DNA from: Yersinia artesiana
GTDB taxonomy: Bacteria > Pseudomonadota > Gammaproteobacteria > Enterobacterales > Enterobacteriaceae
NCBI RefSeq assembly: GCF_902726545.1
Contig: NZ_CACVAD010000034.1
Coordinates: forward strand, 1 to 48,999
Direction: 5' to 3'
DNA length: 48,999 nt
The stretch's first letter is position 1, and the number at the start of each line of letters is the position of its first letter. Both the position numbers and the translations under genes were made by a program. A model generated the notes under the pieces. The model was given only the letters and a program-made list of their open reading frames with translations, was not told where the DNA came from and searched no databases. Of the stretch, positions 26,793 through 36,051 are shown piece after piece.

Positions 26793-27635
26793 TTATAAAT
26801 GGCTATCTAGCCCTAACTTATAGAGTTCCTGGAATACCAGCGCAGGCACACTGTTTTTTTCTTTTGAAGTGAGGTGTTCTGGTGCCAACAGTTTTAATAA
26901 ATCAACTTTTTCGTCATTATGGGATGTGTCCAGATAATCTATGACACTTAATTCCTTTGTGACTTTTTCGATAAGTCCACCGGAATCTAAAATACATTCC
27001 GTCAGCGTTTTATCCTTTACGCATTCCCTTATATTCTCTAAAAAACCATCATTGGCAGATAATTTTGTTACCTGCTGTTTATCTTTTTTGGAGAATTCCC
27101 GGCCTTGCTCACCCCACATTAGAAAGCGTTTGTACTCCAACTCCAGGCTTTTCAGGATATCTGGCCCCTGCTGTCCATGAGTTTGTATCTCATTAACATC
27201 ATCGAAATAAGAGATGTAATGACCACCATGAGACAAAATATCTTCTATTTCCGGTAAGTCAGTCGTATCACATATCGAGGGATGTTCCAGCATTAACAAG
27301 TTGTCAGTAAAACTCTTACCTGCTGCTTGCCCAGAGGCTTTTTTGGCGGTAATGACAAAATGACCAAATTTAATTTCCGCACCGAATGATATTGGGTGAT
27401 GCTCACCTGGATTTAACTCTTTTCCATTGATAATACAAATGAAATCACTACTTTGGTTAACGATCATTGATTCAGACGAATGCCGGTAAAACCGGACTTC
27501 ATTTTGTCTATCCCCCATAGAATGGGGAGTAAACTCCCCTTTTTCCATGCTAAAACAGACAGCATTCTGCTCCGTAATCGCATCATTAAGCTGAAACTGT
27601 TGCGACATCCGTGGCCAGGTTAATACGAGTAACAT
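26793..27635 (-). CDS. FHA-like / TagK-like T6SS-associated protein
   Basis: A 280-residue protein. Residues about 45-105 read like a forkhead-associated fold (MIVNQSSDFICIINGKELNPGE, ISFGAEIKFGHFVITAKK). The rest is acidic and helical (SLELEYKRFLMWGEQG, IRECVKDKTLTECILDSGG). The position between the spike gene and tagJ/tssE matches where enterobacterial clusters carry tagK. FHA domains bind phosphothreonine and some T6SSs are controlled this way, but no PppA/PpkA kinase pair is present in this window. The ATG at 27635 lies 5 bases after the PAAR stop. An alternative ATG at 27608 has no better ribosome binding site. Confidence 0.5.
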   Translation of the reverse strand: MLLVLTWPRMSQQFQLNDAITEQNAVCFSMEKGEFTPHSMGDRQNEVRFYRHSSESMIVNQSSDFICIINGKELNPGEHHPISFGAEIKFGHFVITAKKASGQAAGKSFTDNLLMLEHPSICDTTDLPEIEDILSHGGHYISYFDDVNEIQTHGQQGPDILKSLELEYKRFLMWGEQGREFSKKDKQQVTKLSANDGFLENIRECVKDKTLTECILDSGGLIEKVTKELSVIDYLDTSHNDEKVDLLKLLAPEHLTSKEKNSVPALVFQELYKLGLDSHL

Positions 27636-27640
27636 GCCTA

Positions 27641-27901
27641 TTAGCCGCCTATAAAGACATTCGGCGATCCGCAGACAATTGCGGCACCATCTCCAGCCAC
27701 ATCACTTACGCGCGCGGCTGGAAACTTATTAATAAAAACGGTTCCGGAGCCTGTGACTACACTGGTCATCCCGACTAACGAGGACGATGCCGCGCTCCCG
27801 CCCGCAATTGCAGCCGGAACTGCGTTAATTGATACATTGGGTGAACCGCTACATATCGCACCGCAACTGGTGGCGTCGCCCATTCTTGCTGCACAAAACA
27901 T
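27641..27901 (-). CDS. PAAR-repeat spike-tip protein
   Basis: An 86-residue PAAR protein. It begins ARMGDATSCGAICSGSPNVSINAVPAA and ends FPAARVSDVAGDGAAIVCGSPNVFIGG, so the PAAR-type pattern occurs twice. The typical metal-binding Cys/His positions appear as C12, C16 and C77. It should cap and sharpen the VgrG trimer. There is no C-terminal toxin domain. It follows vgrG by 110 bases with its own AGAGAG ribosome binding site. Confidence 0.87.
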   Translation of the reverse strand: MFCAARMGDATSCGAICSGSPNVSINAVPAAIAGGSAASSSLVGMTSVVTGSGTVFINKFPAARVSDVAGDGAAIVCGSPNVFIGG

Positions 27902-28011
27902 ATTTCATCTCTCTTAACGGCATAACCATTCAATAATTTTTTCCTCAGCATATCGGCATGTCTGACGGTTCAGGTTCACACCGAATATGCTGAGTTCACT
28001 TTTTATCAGAA

Positions 28012-30684
28012 TCAAGGCGGAGGTGTCTGTTCATCCGTTGGCGTTGGTTCTGGCGTCTCTGGTGGTTCAGTCGGCTCCGGCGTTTCGGTCGGCTCCGGCG
28101 TTTCGGTCGGCTCCGGCGTTTCAGTCGGCTCTGGCGTATCGGTCGGCTCTGGCGTATCGGTCGGCTCAGGCGTATCGGTCGGCTCAGGCGTATCGGTCGG
28201 CTCCGGCGTCTCGGTCGGCTCCGGCGTTTCGGTCGGCTCCGGCGTATCAGTCGGCTCTGGCGTTACCGTCGGTTTCGGTGTTACCGTCGGTTCCGGTGTT
28301 ACCGTTGGCTCCGGTGTTACCGTTGGCTCCGGTGTCACAGTCGGTTCTGGTGTCTCAGTCGTTGGCTCCGGTGTTATCGTCGGTTCCGGTGTCTCAGTCG
28401 TTGGCTCCGGGGTATCCGTCGTTGGTTCCGGCGGATCAATTGTTGGCTCCGGCGGATCAATTGGCGGTATTGATGGATCAATTGGCGGTATCGGTGGATC
28501 AATTGACGGTACTGGCGGGTCAATTGGCGGTATCGGTGGAATGATCGGTGGTATCGGCAATGGTGGTAATGGCAATGGCAGCCCGATACCTCCCCCCAGT
28601 AACTTCAGTCCCGCCAGGCTTGAAAGCGCGGCTAAGCCACCACCCGCACCGCCGCCACCCCCGCCACAACAATCATCAGAGTTAAGGTGGATCTCTCCCC
28701 CCTGAATAATGACTTTCTTTTTACCGACAATCTTGATGGTATCGGCACTGAGCACCAACTCACCACCCGCCCCGATCGCCACAGCACCACCGGCAACCAG
28801 TGTCGCAGCACCGCCAGCGGCTACCTGATGAGCACCACCGACAGAAAGTGCGTTGTAACCACCGACGTTGGTCAGGTTGGCACCACCCACGTTGGTGGCA
28901 TTGGCTAAAGCGACATTCAGAGCATGAGTGGCGCCCACCACCACACTCCGTGCCAAGCCAACTTGTATTGAAGACGCTAAAGCGACGGATTGTGCGGAAG
29001 CACCAAGAACAGTTGATGTCGAATTAGCCCCTACAAGCACGCTGCGGTTGGCCCCCACACTCAGATCAGCATTAGCGCCAATAACTTGCGTTTCATCATT
29101 TTTCGTCAGACGCGCCATATCGCGCTCGGCCTGCTCCCAGTATTGCTCCAGGCCAGGTTTATCCTCAAAACGCACGCCGTTATAGTTGGTTAGCCCACCG
29201 CCAATGGTACGGCTGACCATGCCACTTTGTGTGGCATTCGCAGGTAAATCCCACGGTGGGCGAGTCACGTTATTGTAGAGACTACCGCTGACCAGCGGGC
29301 GATCCGGGTCGCCATTGATGCAGTCCACCAGCACTTCCTGACCAATACGCGGAATATAAATGCCACCAAAACTGTTCCCGGCCCAAGCCTGGCTCACGCG
29401 TAACCAGCATGAGTCCGACTCTGCGTTTTTGCCGTAACGGTCCCAGACAAAACGTACTTTTACCCGGCCATATTCATCCGTCCAGACCTCTTCGCCCGGT
29501 GGCCCCACCACAATGGCATTCTGTGGCCCACTGGTTTTTGGCTTGGGTGTAAGTTGTGGATGACGATAGATCTTGGTGGTGGGCTGAACCGTAAACGTGG
29601 TTTCATAGTGAAACTCATCCCCACGGGATAGCTGCGCCACTTCACTAACCAACAAACGGCTGGAGATAACCATATATTCGCGGTTGGCTTTATCAACCGG
29701 GAAGCCTTGCAGTTCGAAGTTAGCGCCGCAAACGATGCCACGAACCTCACCGAAACCGACGGCACGCGAACCCAATGCGCCGCGCTCCTCAATACGCACT
29801 CGCGCCAGATGCTCCCCGATATCCGGTTGGTCATAATCCCCAGGCCATTGATAAATTTCGAGATCGCTAAAACTGGTTTTGCGTGGCTTGCTGTCCATGG
29901 TCAAAATGTCAGCACGGGATTTGGTGAAATCGTAGTCGTTATAGACCCAGCGCCCAGTAGTTAGCGTTTCCTGCGTCTGGAATTGGGAGATGTATTCTTC
30001 CCCAGCCTTTGGCTCATCCGAGAGATATTCAATGGTGTGGTAGGCTTCACTGAAATAGCGTTTGTGAGCACCAACATGGTCGACCAGAATTAATTTTTGT
30101 TTATGATCATCATGTTCGAAAAACCAATAAATACCCCACTCCTCCATTAAACGCTGGAGGAAATTAAAGTCGGTTTCACCGTATTGCACCTGGAAATCGA
30201 GTATTGGATAAGTAGTTGCCAGCCGTTTTTCAAACGGGAAATTATAGTCAGCGAGCACTTCATCAATAATATCTACTACATTTTTATTCTGAAAAATTTT
30301 AAAGTCAGAGGTTAAATTTGTGAGGTAGAACCAAGGTCGAAGGACAATTTCAAACATCGCCTGATTGGCATCGCGACCAATAAATCGGGCTTTTTCGACC
30401 AAACCTGAAATTTCACGCGTGCCTTTACCGACACCTTTTACATAATCAAGGCCGTTACCATCCAGTTCCATTTCAATGGTCATCTCTTTACCAATTAAGG
30501 CTTTGAGATCGACATTAGAGGCTGTCTGCCAAGGAATGGAGGGGTTAGCCGGCGTTTTTGCCGTGATGGTATATGAATACAAAGTCGAAAAGGCTTCCTC
30601 TCCTTCTAACTTCGACAGTACCAGCGCAGGCTCACCCAATAAATAGGGCATGGCCGGGCTGCTCAACTTTATTGTCCTTGACAT
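28012..30684 (-). CDS. vgrG: VgrG (TssI) spike protein with long Gly/Pro-Thr-Glu repeat tail
   Basis: An 890-residue trimeric puncturing spike. The gp27-like region is about 1-380 (LSKLEGEEAFSTLYSYTI; LQRLMEEWGIYWFFEHDD). The gp5 OB-fold is about 385-480 (TDEYGRVKVRFVWDR, CWLRVSQAWAGNSFGG, PRIGQEVLVDCINGDPDRPL). The beta-helix repeat is about 540-665 (repeated VGGANLTNVGG-type units). It departs from ordinary VgrG after about residue 668: a CCGGGGGG stretch, a Pro/Ile-rich hinge (PIPPIIPPIPP), then sixteen EPTxTP hexapeptides and a short end. The tail contains no recognisable toxin fold and looks disordered. An AGG precedes the ATG. Confidence 0.93.
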   Translation of the reverse strand: MSRTIKLSSPAMPYLLGEPALVLSKLEGEEAFSTLYSYTITAKTPANPSIPWQTASNVDLKALIGKEMTIEMELDGNGLDYVKGVGKGTREISGLVEKARFIGRDANQAMFEIVLRPWFYLTNLTSDFKIFQNKNVVDIIDEVLADYNFPFEKRLATTYPILDFQVQYGETDFNFLQRLMEEWGIYWFFEHDDHKQKLILVDHVGAHKRYFSEAYHTIEYLSDEPKAGEEYISQFQTQETLTTGRWVYNDYDFTKSRADILTMDSKPRKTSFSDLEIYQWPGDYDQPDIGEHLARVRIEERGALGSRAVGFGEVRGIVCGANFELQGFPVDKANREYMVISSRLLVSEVAQLSRGDEFHYETTFTVQPTTKIYRHPQLTPKPKTSGPQNAIVVGPPGEEVWTDEYGRVKVRFVWDRYGKNAESDSCWLRVSQAWAGNSFGGIYIPRIGQEVLVDCINGDPDRPLVSGSLYNNVTRPPWDLPANATQSGMVSRTIGGGLTNYNGVRFEDKPGLEQYWEQAERDMARLTKNDETQVIGANADLSVGANRSVLVGANSTSTVLGASAQSVALASSIQVGLARSVVVGATHALNVALANATNVGGANLTNVGGYNALSVGGAHQVAAGGAATLVAGGAVAIGAGGELVLSADTIKIVGKKKVIIQGGEIHLNSDDCCGGGGGGAGGGLAALSSLAGLKLLGGGIGLPLPLPPLPIPPIIPPIPPIDPPVPSIDPPIPPIDPSIPPIDPPEPTIDPPEPTTDTPEPTTETPEPTITPEPTTETPEPTVTPEPTVTPEPTVTPEPTVTPKPTVTPEPTDTPEPTETPEPTETPEPTDTPEPTDTPEPTDTPEPTDTPEPTETPEPTETPEPTETPEPTEPPETPEPTPTDEQTPPP
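28060..28347 (-). repeat. 18-bp tandem repeat, 16 units, in the vgrG 3' end
   Basis: Sixteen contiguous 18-bp units encode EPTVTP, EPTDTP or EPTETP, with one KPTVTP and a final EPTEPP. Beyond it, to about 28530, the same theme continues as 18- and 21-bp variants (PEPTTET, PEPTIDP, IPPIDP). Every unit is a multiple of three, so gain or loss of units keeps the frame and changes only tail length. Confidence 0.93.
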
Positions 30685-30832
30685 ACTAATACCTAATATC
30701 CGGTTAATATCGCAAAGTGTTCATTACACTTTTAATGGTTGGTGCATCATGATGAATCGGTTTATTCCATTAATTTTCCATACCTACACACCTCCAAATC
30801 CATAGTTTTGTAAGCTTTAACTTCCTGTTAAA

Positions 30833-33800
30833 TCACCAAATTTCATGCATATCATCATTGAGCGTACTTGGGCATTGGAAGCCTCTAAGCAGTTCACTGA
30901 TACTCTCATTACCGTAAGTCAAACCGGACACTTCCAGCTCGACGCGATCTTTGCCCATGACATAGGTCAGAAGTTGCATGCCACTGGCGTCTTGTGCCAC
31001 TTCATCAGCCTTATCAGCCCATTTCAGCAATGCCCAAGGGCCACGCAGCAGGATGTCTGGCATCGCTGAAGCTTGTTGGCGCTGAGCGGTTAAACTCACT
31101 ATTGTTCCTTGACGAACGCCCGGCCATTTGAAGAATGATGGCGTCACCGGGCCGTGAGAATAGCGCACAATATTCCCGTCAAAATTCATGATTAATTGCG
31201 TAATTGAAGGGGCTAAATAACGCACGGATACCGAGAAGTCCAAAGCCACTTTGCGGCCTTCACTGGCATTAAATAATGCATTGCGGATCACCGCCGCCTG
31301 TTCAAAAAATTCCAGACCATCACGGCTGGCACTGCCTTTATAACGCCAAGGCGTGGTGGTAGTGTCGACTTTGCTTTCCAGGTTCTTCTTAAAGTAACTG
31401 TCCACCGTGCCACCCGCGCCGAAGAAGCGCTCAAAATCACTTAAACTGACGACTTTCTCACTATCAGCAAAGGGATAACGCCCCTGTAAGGTGTTGCGGC
31501 ATATCTCACCGACCCCCATATCAATGGCCTTCGAGGTGTGGGTAATCACTTTATTTTCAAACTTTTGCGATGAACTGGTTAAAAGTGGCGCAATGATATT
31601 GCTAAACGGATCCGGCCAGGTTTGTGACTCAATCACGATACGCTCCCCACCATGAGAGATCGGCGGGATATCGCCATATTCAAACGCGCTGTTAAACACC
31701 ACCAGACGGGTATATTGATCGTTCAACGCACCAATAACCCGGCTCATCTGGGTACCCTGAATCACAGCAAGGTTACTGTTATTCTCCCCATCGCTCGGTT
31801 CGCCCTTAACAAAAGCGCGCAGTCCGTCAAATTGACTATCAACAAATTCCTGAACCAGTTTATTCTCACGAAAAGCGATCTTTTCCTGCACTTTTTTAGC
31901 CTGGTTAACTAAATTTCCCTGATTTCTTATTGTTATATCGTCGAGTAGTGTTTTCTCTTTTACGGTTTCAACTAACGTCGTTTCTTTCACTGACTGCTTT
32001 GCCAAATTGAGCAAAGGCGAGTTCTCTGACACCAGCGTTCTCAACAGCGCAATATCCAGAGATAACCCTTCTGCATACTCTCCACTGTCAGCATCAACAG
32101 AAATCAGGCGCACACTGGAGAGGAAGCGTTTCCAGTAATCGGTGTATTCTTTCAAATACAGGGTTAGCACATCTTGCTGTAGCGCCAGAGGATCAAATGA
32201 AGCAGTCAACGGCTGAGCCATCACCCAACGATCCTCTTGCTGAAGTTGCATCAGCAATGGTGTAAGCTTTTTTTTAACCACCTGATGATACCCGGCGTGG
32301 GTATATAACCCCGGAACCCCTTCATGCAGTAATTCGTCATCCGATAGGGTAAAAACCTGTGTCGCATTCTCACCCACCATTTTACGTAATGTCAGATTGG
32401 CGGGCGCTTGTGCCTGTAAATGAGATTGAACGCGCCCCCAGAGTCTGGCAGTCTCAGTTTTCTCTGCCAGCATGGCCCTGGCCTGTTTGATCAGCTCGCT
32501 ATCTGCCGCTTGTCCATATTGTCGCCACGCTTTTTGGCTGAAAAGCGTATTCAAATGGGAGGCGAAAATACCTTTCTCTTCATAAGGTTCGATTTTCCCG
32601 CTCTTCTGCCAAGCTTGAGTGACTTTATCGACCACATAATTCTGATCGAAATGCTCTTCATCGGTCAGCATGAGATAGAGTTTTAACGCGACATAGACCG
32701 CTTCAGAATCGCCACTATTGATCGCATTGTTTAATGAGAGTTCGGCCTCACGTTCCACCATCGGGAAGAGGTATTTTTGCAGGAAAAAATGATACAAATT
32801 GTTCGCGCCCCGCGACACCGTCCCGCCAGTGTATAAACCATAACGCCAATCAAGACTCGGGTTTTCCACATCGAGCGTACCGTACTCAGGTAACTGCTGA
32901 GTAGCATTCAACAGCGTGGGTAACATCTGCTCATGGGTGGTTTTAACATAACTGCTAACACTGCTCTCTAAGTGCTGGAGCTTGGTGCCAACCGCCTGTA
33001 AATAGCCATCGTTGTGCTGAAAACTGATAAGGAATGCCCATACCAGCCACACCGCCAGCCCAATACAAGCCACGTGCCCCAGTAAATTCTGGAAACGGTA
33101 TTTGGATTGCACTTTAAGGTTATAACTCACCAAATCCCCATCTTGGGTGATGACGTCGCGGAATAGCTGCTTGAGGAAATATTGTTTTCCATAAGCCGTT
33201 TCGCTGATCAATTGACCTTCATCATCACTTCTTTGCGAAAGCGAGGCCGGGGATGCAGGCTTGATATGACTAATAACATTGCGCCATTTCTGGACCAGGG
33301 TGCTGTTATTTAGCAACCCAATATTTGCAGGTTGGCAACTGCTGACAAAATAGATCCCACGCAATGTGGTATGGAATTTTGTCTCATCAAAACGCGAGGC
33401 AAAAAATACATTCTGCAAGACTTCAGTCACCCGTTGGGACAACAATCTGAAATCCTGCGGTAACGCATACATGCCTTTACGATCAGTGACGGAATACTCT
33501 TCTTGCTGACGCACATGCATGTTGTTGCTGATGCGGTTTTCAAGCAGTGCCAACTCAGTGCTGATACGCTGCTCAAGCTCCATATCCGCGCGCCCTTTCT
33601 CCTCGTTATAAGGGAAAGTCACACCCCAGATTTGTTCGCGGTCTTCGGCGGTTAAATTACGGAAATACTCATCAAAACCAGATAGTTGATCCAGTTTAGT
33701 GATAGTCACATATACCGGGAAACGAACACCGAGCGCACCACGCACATCATCTAAACGCGCGCGCAGTGTGGCCGATAGTGTCAATAACTCGGCTTTACTT

Positions 33801-34666
33801 TTACCCAAAATGTCGGTGACTGAAATAGCCACAATAACGCCGTTAACCGCCTTGACCGGACGATACTTTTTCAGTGCCTTTAAGATGCCATTCCATTCAA
33901 TTTGATGCGCTTTGCCGTCATCAATGTACTTACCGGCGGTATCTAAAAACAGGGCATCATTAGAGAACAGACATTCGCAATGCTGGGTCGGTACATTTTC
34001 TTTACCGATGCGATCCAACTGCTCAGGCAGAGGGAAATCTTGTCCTGATGAGAGGATCAGCGAGGTTTTACCCGCACTCTTGGTGCCCAGCACCATGAAC
34101 CAAGGCAGTTCGCTACGCCAGCGGCTGGAAACAAAAAAATGCTTCCAGGTTGGAATGCCACTGTGAATACGGCGGACATAATTTATGCCATTGCGAATCA
34201 CCGCATTGATTTCAGAAAGGTCAGGTTCGAGTTCAGATTGACCTTTCTTCGGGTTGATAAAATTATCCAATAGCGCAGGGTTGAGCGCTAAAGCCCGCAT
34301 AAAACGCCACACACCATAAAGAATGGTGATAAAGGCAATAAAAGCGATGATTGCGCCACGACGCAATGGATCTTCCAGCGGATGGCTATCCCCGACTAAT
34401 ATAAAGGGCGCGATAACCCATACCGCAGCGCAGGTGACCACCGCCAACATAACAAAGCGCGGCACGTTAAACCAAAAGCCCAATAACAGAGCCAGAGCCA
34501 GCAGTAAGAAAATAATTCTGGGTTCATAACCTTCAAGCGGTCGCGCCTCGCCAAATCCGAGGAAAGGCCCCAAAAACCATATTGCGGCAGCCAGTAACAG
34601 AAAGCAGCCCACCAGCAATATTCGTTTCATGGCCCAGCCAGAAAACAATCGATTCAAATAAGACAT
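30833..34666 (-). CDS. tssM: T6SS inner-membrane protein TssM (IcmF)
   Basis: A 1277-residue IcmF-family protein. Four hydrophobic segments near the N-terminus (about 15-36, 48-66, 70-88, 106-124) precede a cytoplasmic NTPase-like domain with an intact Walker A motif (GTKSAGKT, about 194-201) and TKLDQLSGFDEYF. A further transmembrane helix (about 535-555) leads to the large periplasmic part with the C-terminal beta domain that contacts TssJ. With TssL and TssJ it forms the envelope-spanning channel complex. The open frame starts at a TTG at 34678; ATG 34666 is preferred although its ribosome binding site is weak. It follows tssL by 8 bases. Confidence 0.93.
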   Translation of the reverse strand: MSYLNRLFSGWAMKRILLVGCFLLLAAAIWFLGPFLGFGEARPLEGYEPRIIFLLLALALLLGFWFNVPRFVMLAVVTCAAVWVIAPFILVGDSHPLEDPLRRGAIIAFIAFITILYGVWRFMRALALNPALLDNFINPKKGQSELEPDLSEINAVIRNGINYVRRIHSGIPTWKHFFVSSRWRSELPWFMVLGTKSAGKTSLILSSGQDFPLPEQLDRIGKENVPTQHCECLFSNDALFLDTAGKYIDDGKAHQIEWNGILKALKKYRPVKAVNGVIVAISVTDILGKSKAELLTLSATLRARLDDVRGALGVRFPVYVTITKLDQLSGFDEYFRNLTAEDREQIWGVTFPYNEEKGRADMELEQRISTELALLENRISNNMHVRQQEEYSVTDRKGMYALPQDFRLLSQRVTEVLQNVFFASRFDETKFHTTLRGIYFVSSCQPANIGLLNNSTLVQKWRNVISHIKPASPASLSQRSDDEGQLISETAYGKQYFLKQLFRDVITQDGDLVSYNLKVQSKYRFQNLLGHVACIGLAVWLVWAFLISFQHNDGYLQAVGTKLQHLESSVSSYVKTTHEQMLPTLLNATQQLPEYGTLDVENPSLDWRYGLYTGGTVSRGANNLYHFFLQKYLFPMVEREAELSLNNAINSGDSEAVYVALKLYLMLTDEEHFDQNYVVDKVTQAWQKSGKIEPYEEKGIFASHLNTLFSQKAWRQYGQAADSELIKQARAMLAEKTETARLWGRVQSHLQAQAPANLTLRKMVGENATQVFTLSDDELLHEGVPGLYTHAGYHQVVKKKLTPLLMQLQQEDRWVMAQPLTASFDPLALQQDVLTLYLKEYTDYWKRFLSSVRLISVDADSGEYAEGLSLDIALLRTLVSENSPLLNLAKQSVKETTLVETVKEKTLLDDITIRNQGNLVNQAKKVQEKIAFRENKLVQEFVDSQFDGLRAFVKGEPSDGENNSNLAVIQGTQMSRVIGALNDQYTRLVVFNSAFEYGDIPPISHGGERIVIESQTWPDPFSNIIAPLLTSSSQKFENKVITHTSKAIDMGVGEICRNTLQGRYPFADSEKVVSLSDFERFFGAGGTVDSYFKKNLESKVDTTTTPWRYKGSASRDGLEFFEQAAVIRNALFNASEGRKVALDFSVSVRYLAPSITQLIMNFDGNIVRYSHGPVTPSFFKWPGVRQGTIVSLTAQRQQASAMPDILLRGPWALLKWADKADEVAQDASGMQLLTYVMGKDRVELEVSGLTYGNESISELLRGFQCPSTLNDDMHEIW

Positions 34667-34674
34667 TCTATATC

Positions 34675-36051
34675 TCAATAATTAACAAAGATTTCTACAC
34701 GGCGGTTTTGTGAGCGCCCGGCTGCATCGTCATTACTACTGACTGGCTGCGTATCCCCTTTCCCCTCAAACCGGATTTTGTCAGTCGGGATACCCGCTTT
34801 CTCCATAAAGCGTGCAACGTTGGCGGCACGTTTCTCAGAAAGCACCTGGTTATTAGGGAAACCTGGTTTGTTGATCGGCATAGAGTCGGTATGCCCAATA
34901 ATCAGCACCGCCCCTTGTACGCGATGAATTTCCTGCGCAACACGCTCGATGACACTCATGATTTCGGAGCGGACTTTATCCGAACCCACCTGGAACATGG
35001 TGTCGCCTTTGAAGATGACTTTGCTGCGACTGCTTGTTTCATCAACACTCACTAGCTGCTTCGCTATCTCATCTTTTAACAAAATAGCCAGACGTAGTTT
35101 TTGTACCGCAACGGTTGGCACGATAACCGGACGTTGCAAGGCTTCCATTCTCTTCAGCAAGTCGCTTTCGGGGACGGAGAGAAAATATTTACTGCCAATA
35201 AAGGTGCCCGCAATCAAGAAACCACACAGCAGCATCGACACACGAACCGGAACAAAGATCCCTCGCCGTTTGCGGAGCTGATGCGCGATTAATCCATGCG
35301 GAGAAAGCGCGGTAGGAACGGTATCGCGGGTACTCTGCAATAACGTTAACAATCCCTGACGGATTTTGGTTAATTGCCGGTCACCCTCATCGATAATGCT
35401 GTAGCGGCCTTCAAAACCCAGCCCTAGGATCCTCAGCAATACTTCCAGGCAATCCGCATACTCATGTGGACTCATTGAGAGGCGGCCCACTAACAGGAAA
35501 AATTTATTCCCGCCGTCGTTATCACCTTCAAAATGGTTGAGCAGGTTGCTTTGCGACCAACCCGACATGACGCCCCATGACATGGTGTGAGCCGCTTCAT
35601 CTAGCGCGGTACACAAGCAATAGCGGACAATCGCCATTTTCTTCCACGAGATATCCGCTTCATCACACACCACGCTAAACAGAGTTATCTCATTCTTCAG
35701 GCTCTCTTTTAATATCTGAACCTGTGAGGCATCCGCTATCTCTTGTGGCATTTCGCTTAAAGCGCGTAATAACGGCTGTGCCGCCTCCAATAATGGTGTT
35801 GGCGACGCGACCGCTTTAGCCACGCGTTGTTGGACACTTTCGCCTCGAAGTTGGGCGGTATCATAGGGCTGAAAACCCGATGAGCGCGTAGCCTCATGGC
35901 TGAACGCCGCACCAGATTGTGTGCTCTCGGTGTAGACACTCGGCTCATCAAGCAAGAAATGGCCTAACGCCTGCGGACTGGTATCCGCATCTCTGCTTTG
36001 ATCAAAGGAGGGCATCGGTATCCCAGGGTTCAATTCACTGCTATCACTCAT
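34675..36051 (-). CDS. tssL: T6SS inner-membrane protein TssL (DotU) with OmpA domain
   Basis: A 458-residue protein. The DotU/IcmH cytoplasmic domain is about 75-265 (ALSEMPQEIADASQVQILKESLKNEI, YCLCTALDEAAHTMSWG, SLLNHFEGDNDGGNKFF-like segment). A single transmembrane helix lies at about 272-292. The C-terminal OmpA/MotB-like peptidoglycan-binding domain spans about 345-458 (VLIIGHTDSMPIN, NQVLSEKRAANVARFM, FEGKGDTQPVSSN, RSQNRRVEIFV). It is thus a specialised TssL that anchors the complex to the cell wall itself. Its ATG overlaps the tssK stop by four bases. Confidence 0.94.
   Translation of the reverse strand: MSDSSELNPGIPMPSFDQSRDADTSPQALGHFLLDEPSVYTESTQSGAAFSHEATRSSGFQPYDTAQLRGESVQQRVAKAVASPTPLLEAAQPLLRALSEMPQEIADASQVQILKESLKNEITLFSVVCDEADISWKKMAIVRYCLCTALDEAAHTMSWGVMSGWSQSNLLNHFEGDNDGGNKFFLLVGRLSMSPHEYADCLEVLLRILGLGFEGRYSIIDEGDRQLTKIRQGLLTLLQSTRDTVPTALSPHGLIAHQLRKRRGIFVPVRVSMLLCGFLIAGTFIGSKYFLSVPESDLLKRMEALQRPVIVPTVAVQKLRLAILLKDEIAKQLVSVDETSSRSKVIFKGDTMFQVGSDKVRSEIMSVIERVAQEIHRVQGAVLIIGHTDSMPINKPGFPNNQVLSEKRAANVARFMEKAGIPTDKIRFEGKGDTQPVSSNDDAAGRSQNRRVEIFVNY

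Noticed and set aside
28060..28347. Regular tandem repeats considered as a CRISPR array
   Set aside because: The units are contiguous 18-mers with no unique spacers and they encode protein; no cas genes are present.
27987..28544. A 185-residue plus-strand open frame rich in Ser-Ala-Pro repeats
   Set aside because: It is the mirror of the 18-bp repeat array in the vgrG 3' end on the other strand; repeats with a period divisible by three keep all frames open. No ribosome binding site or family similarity.
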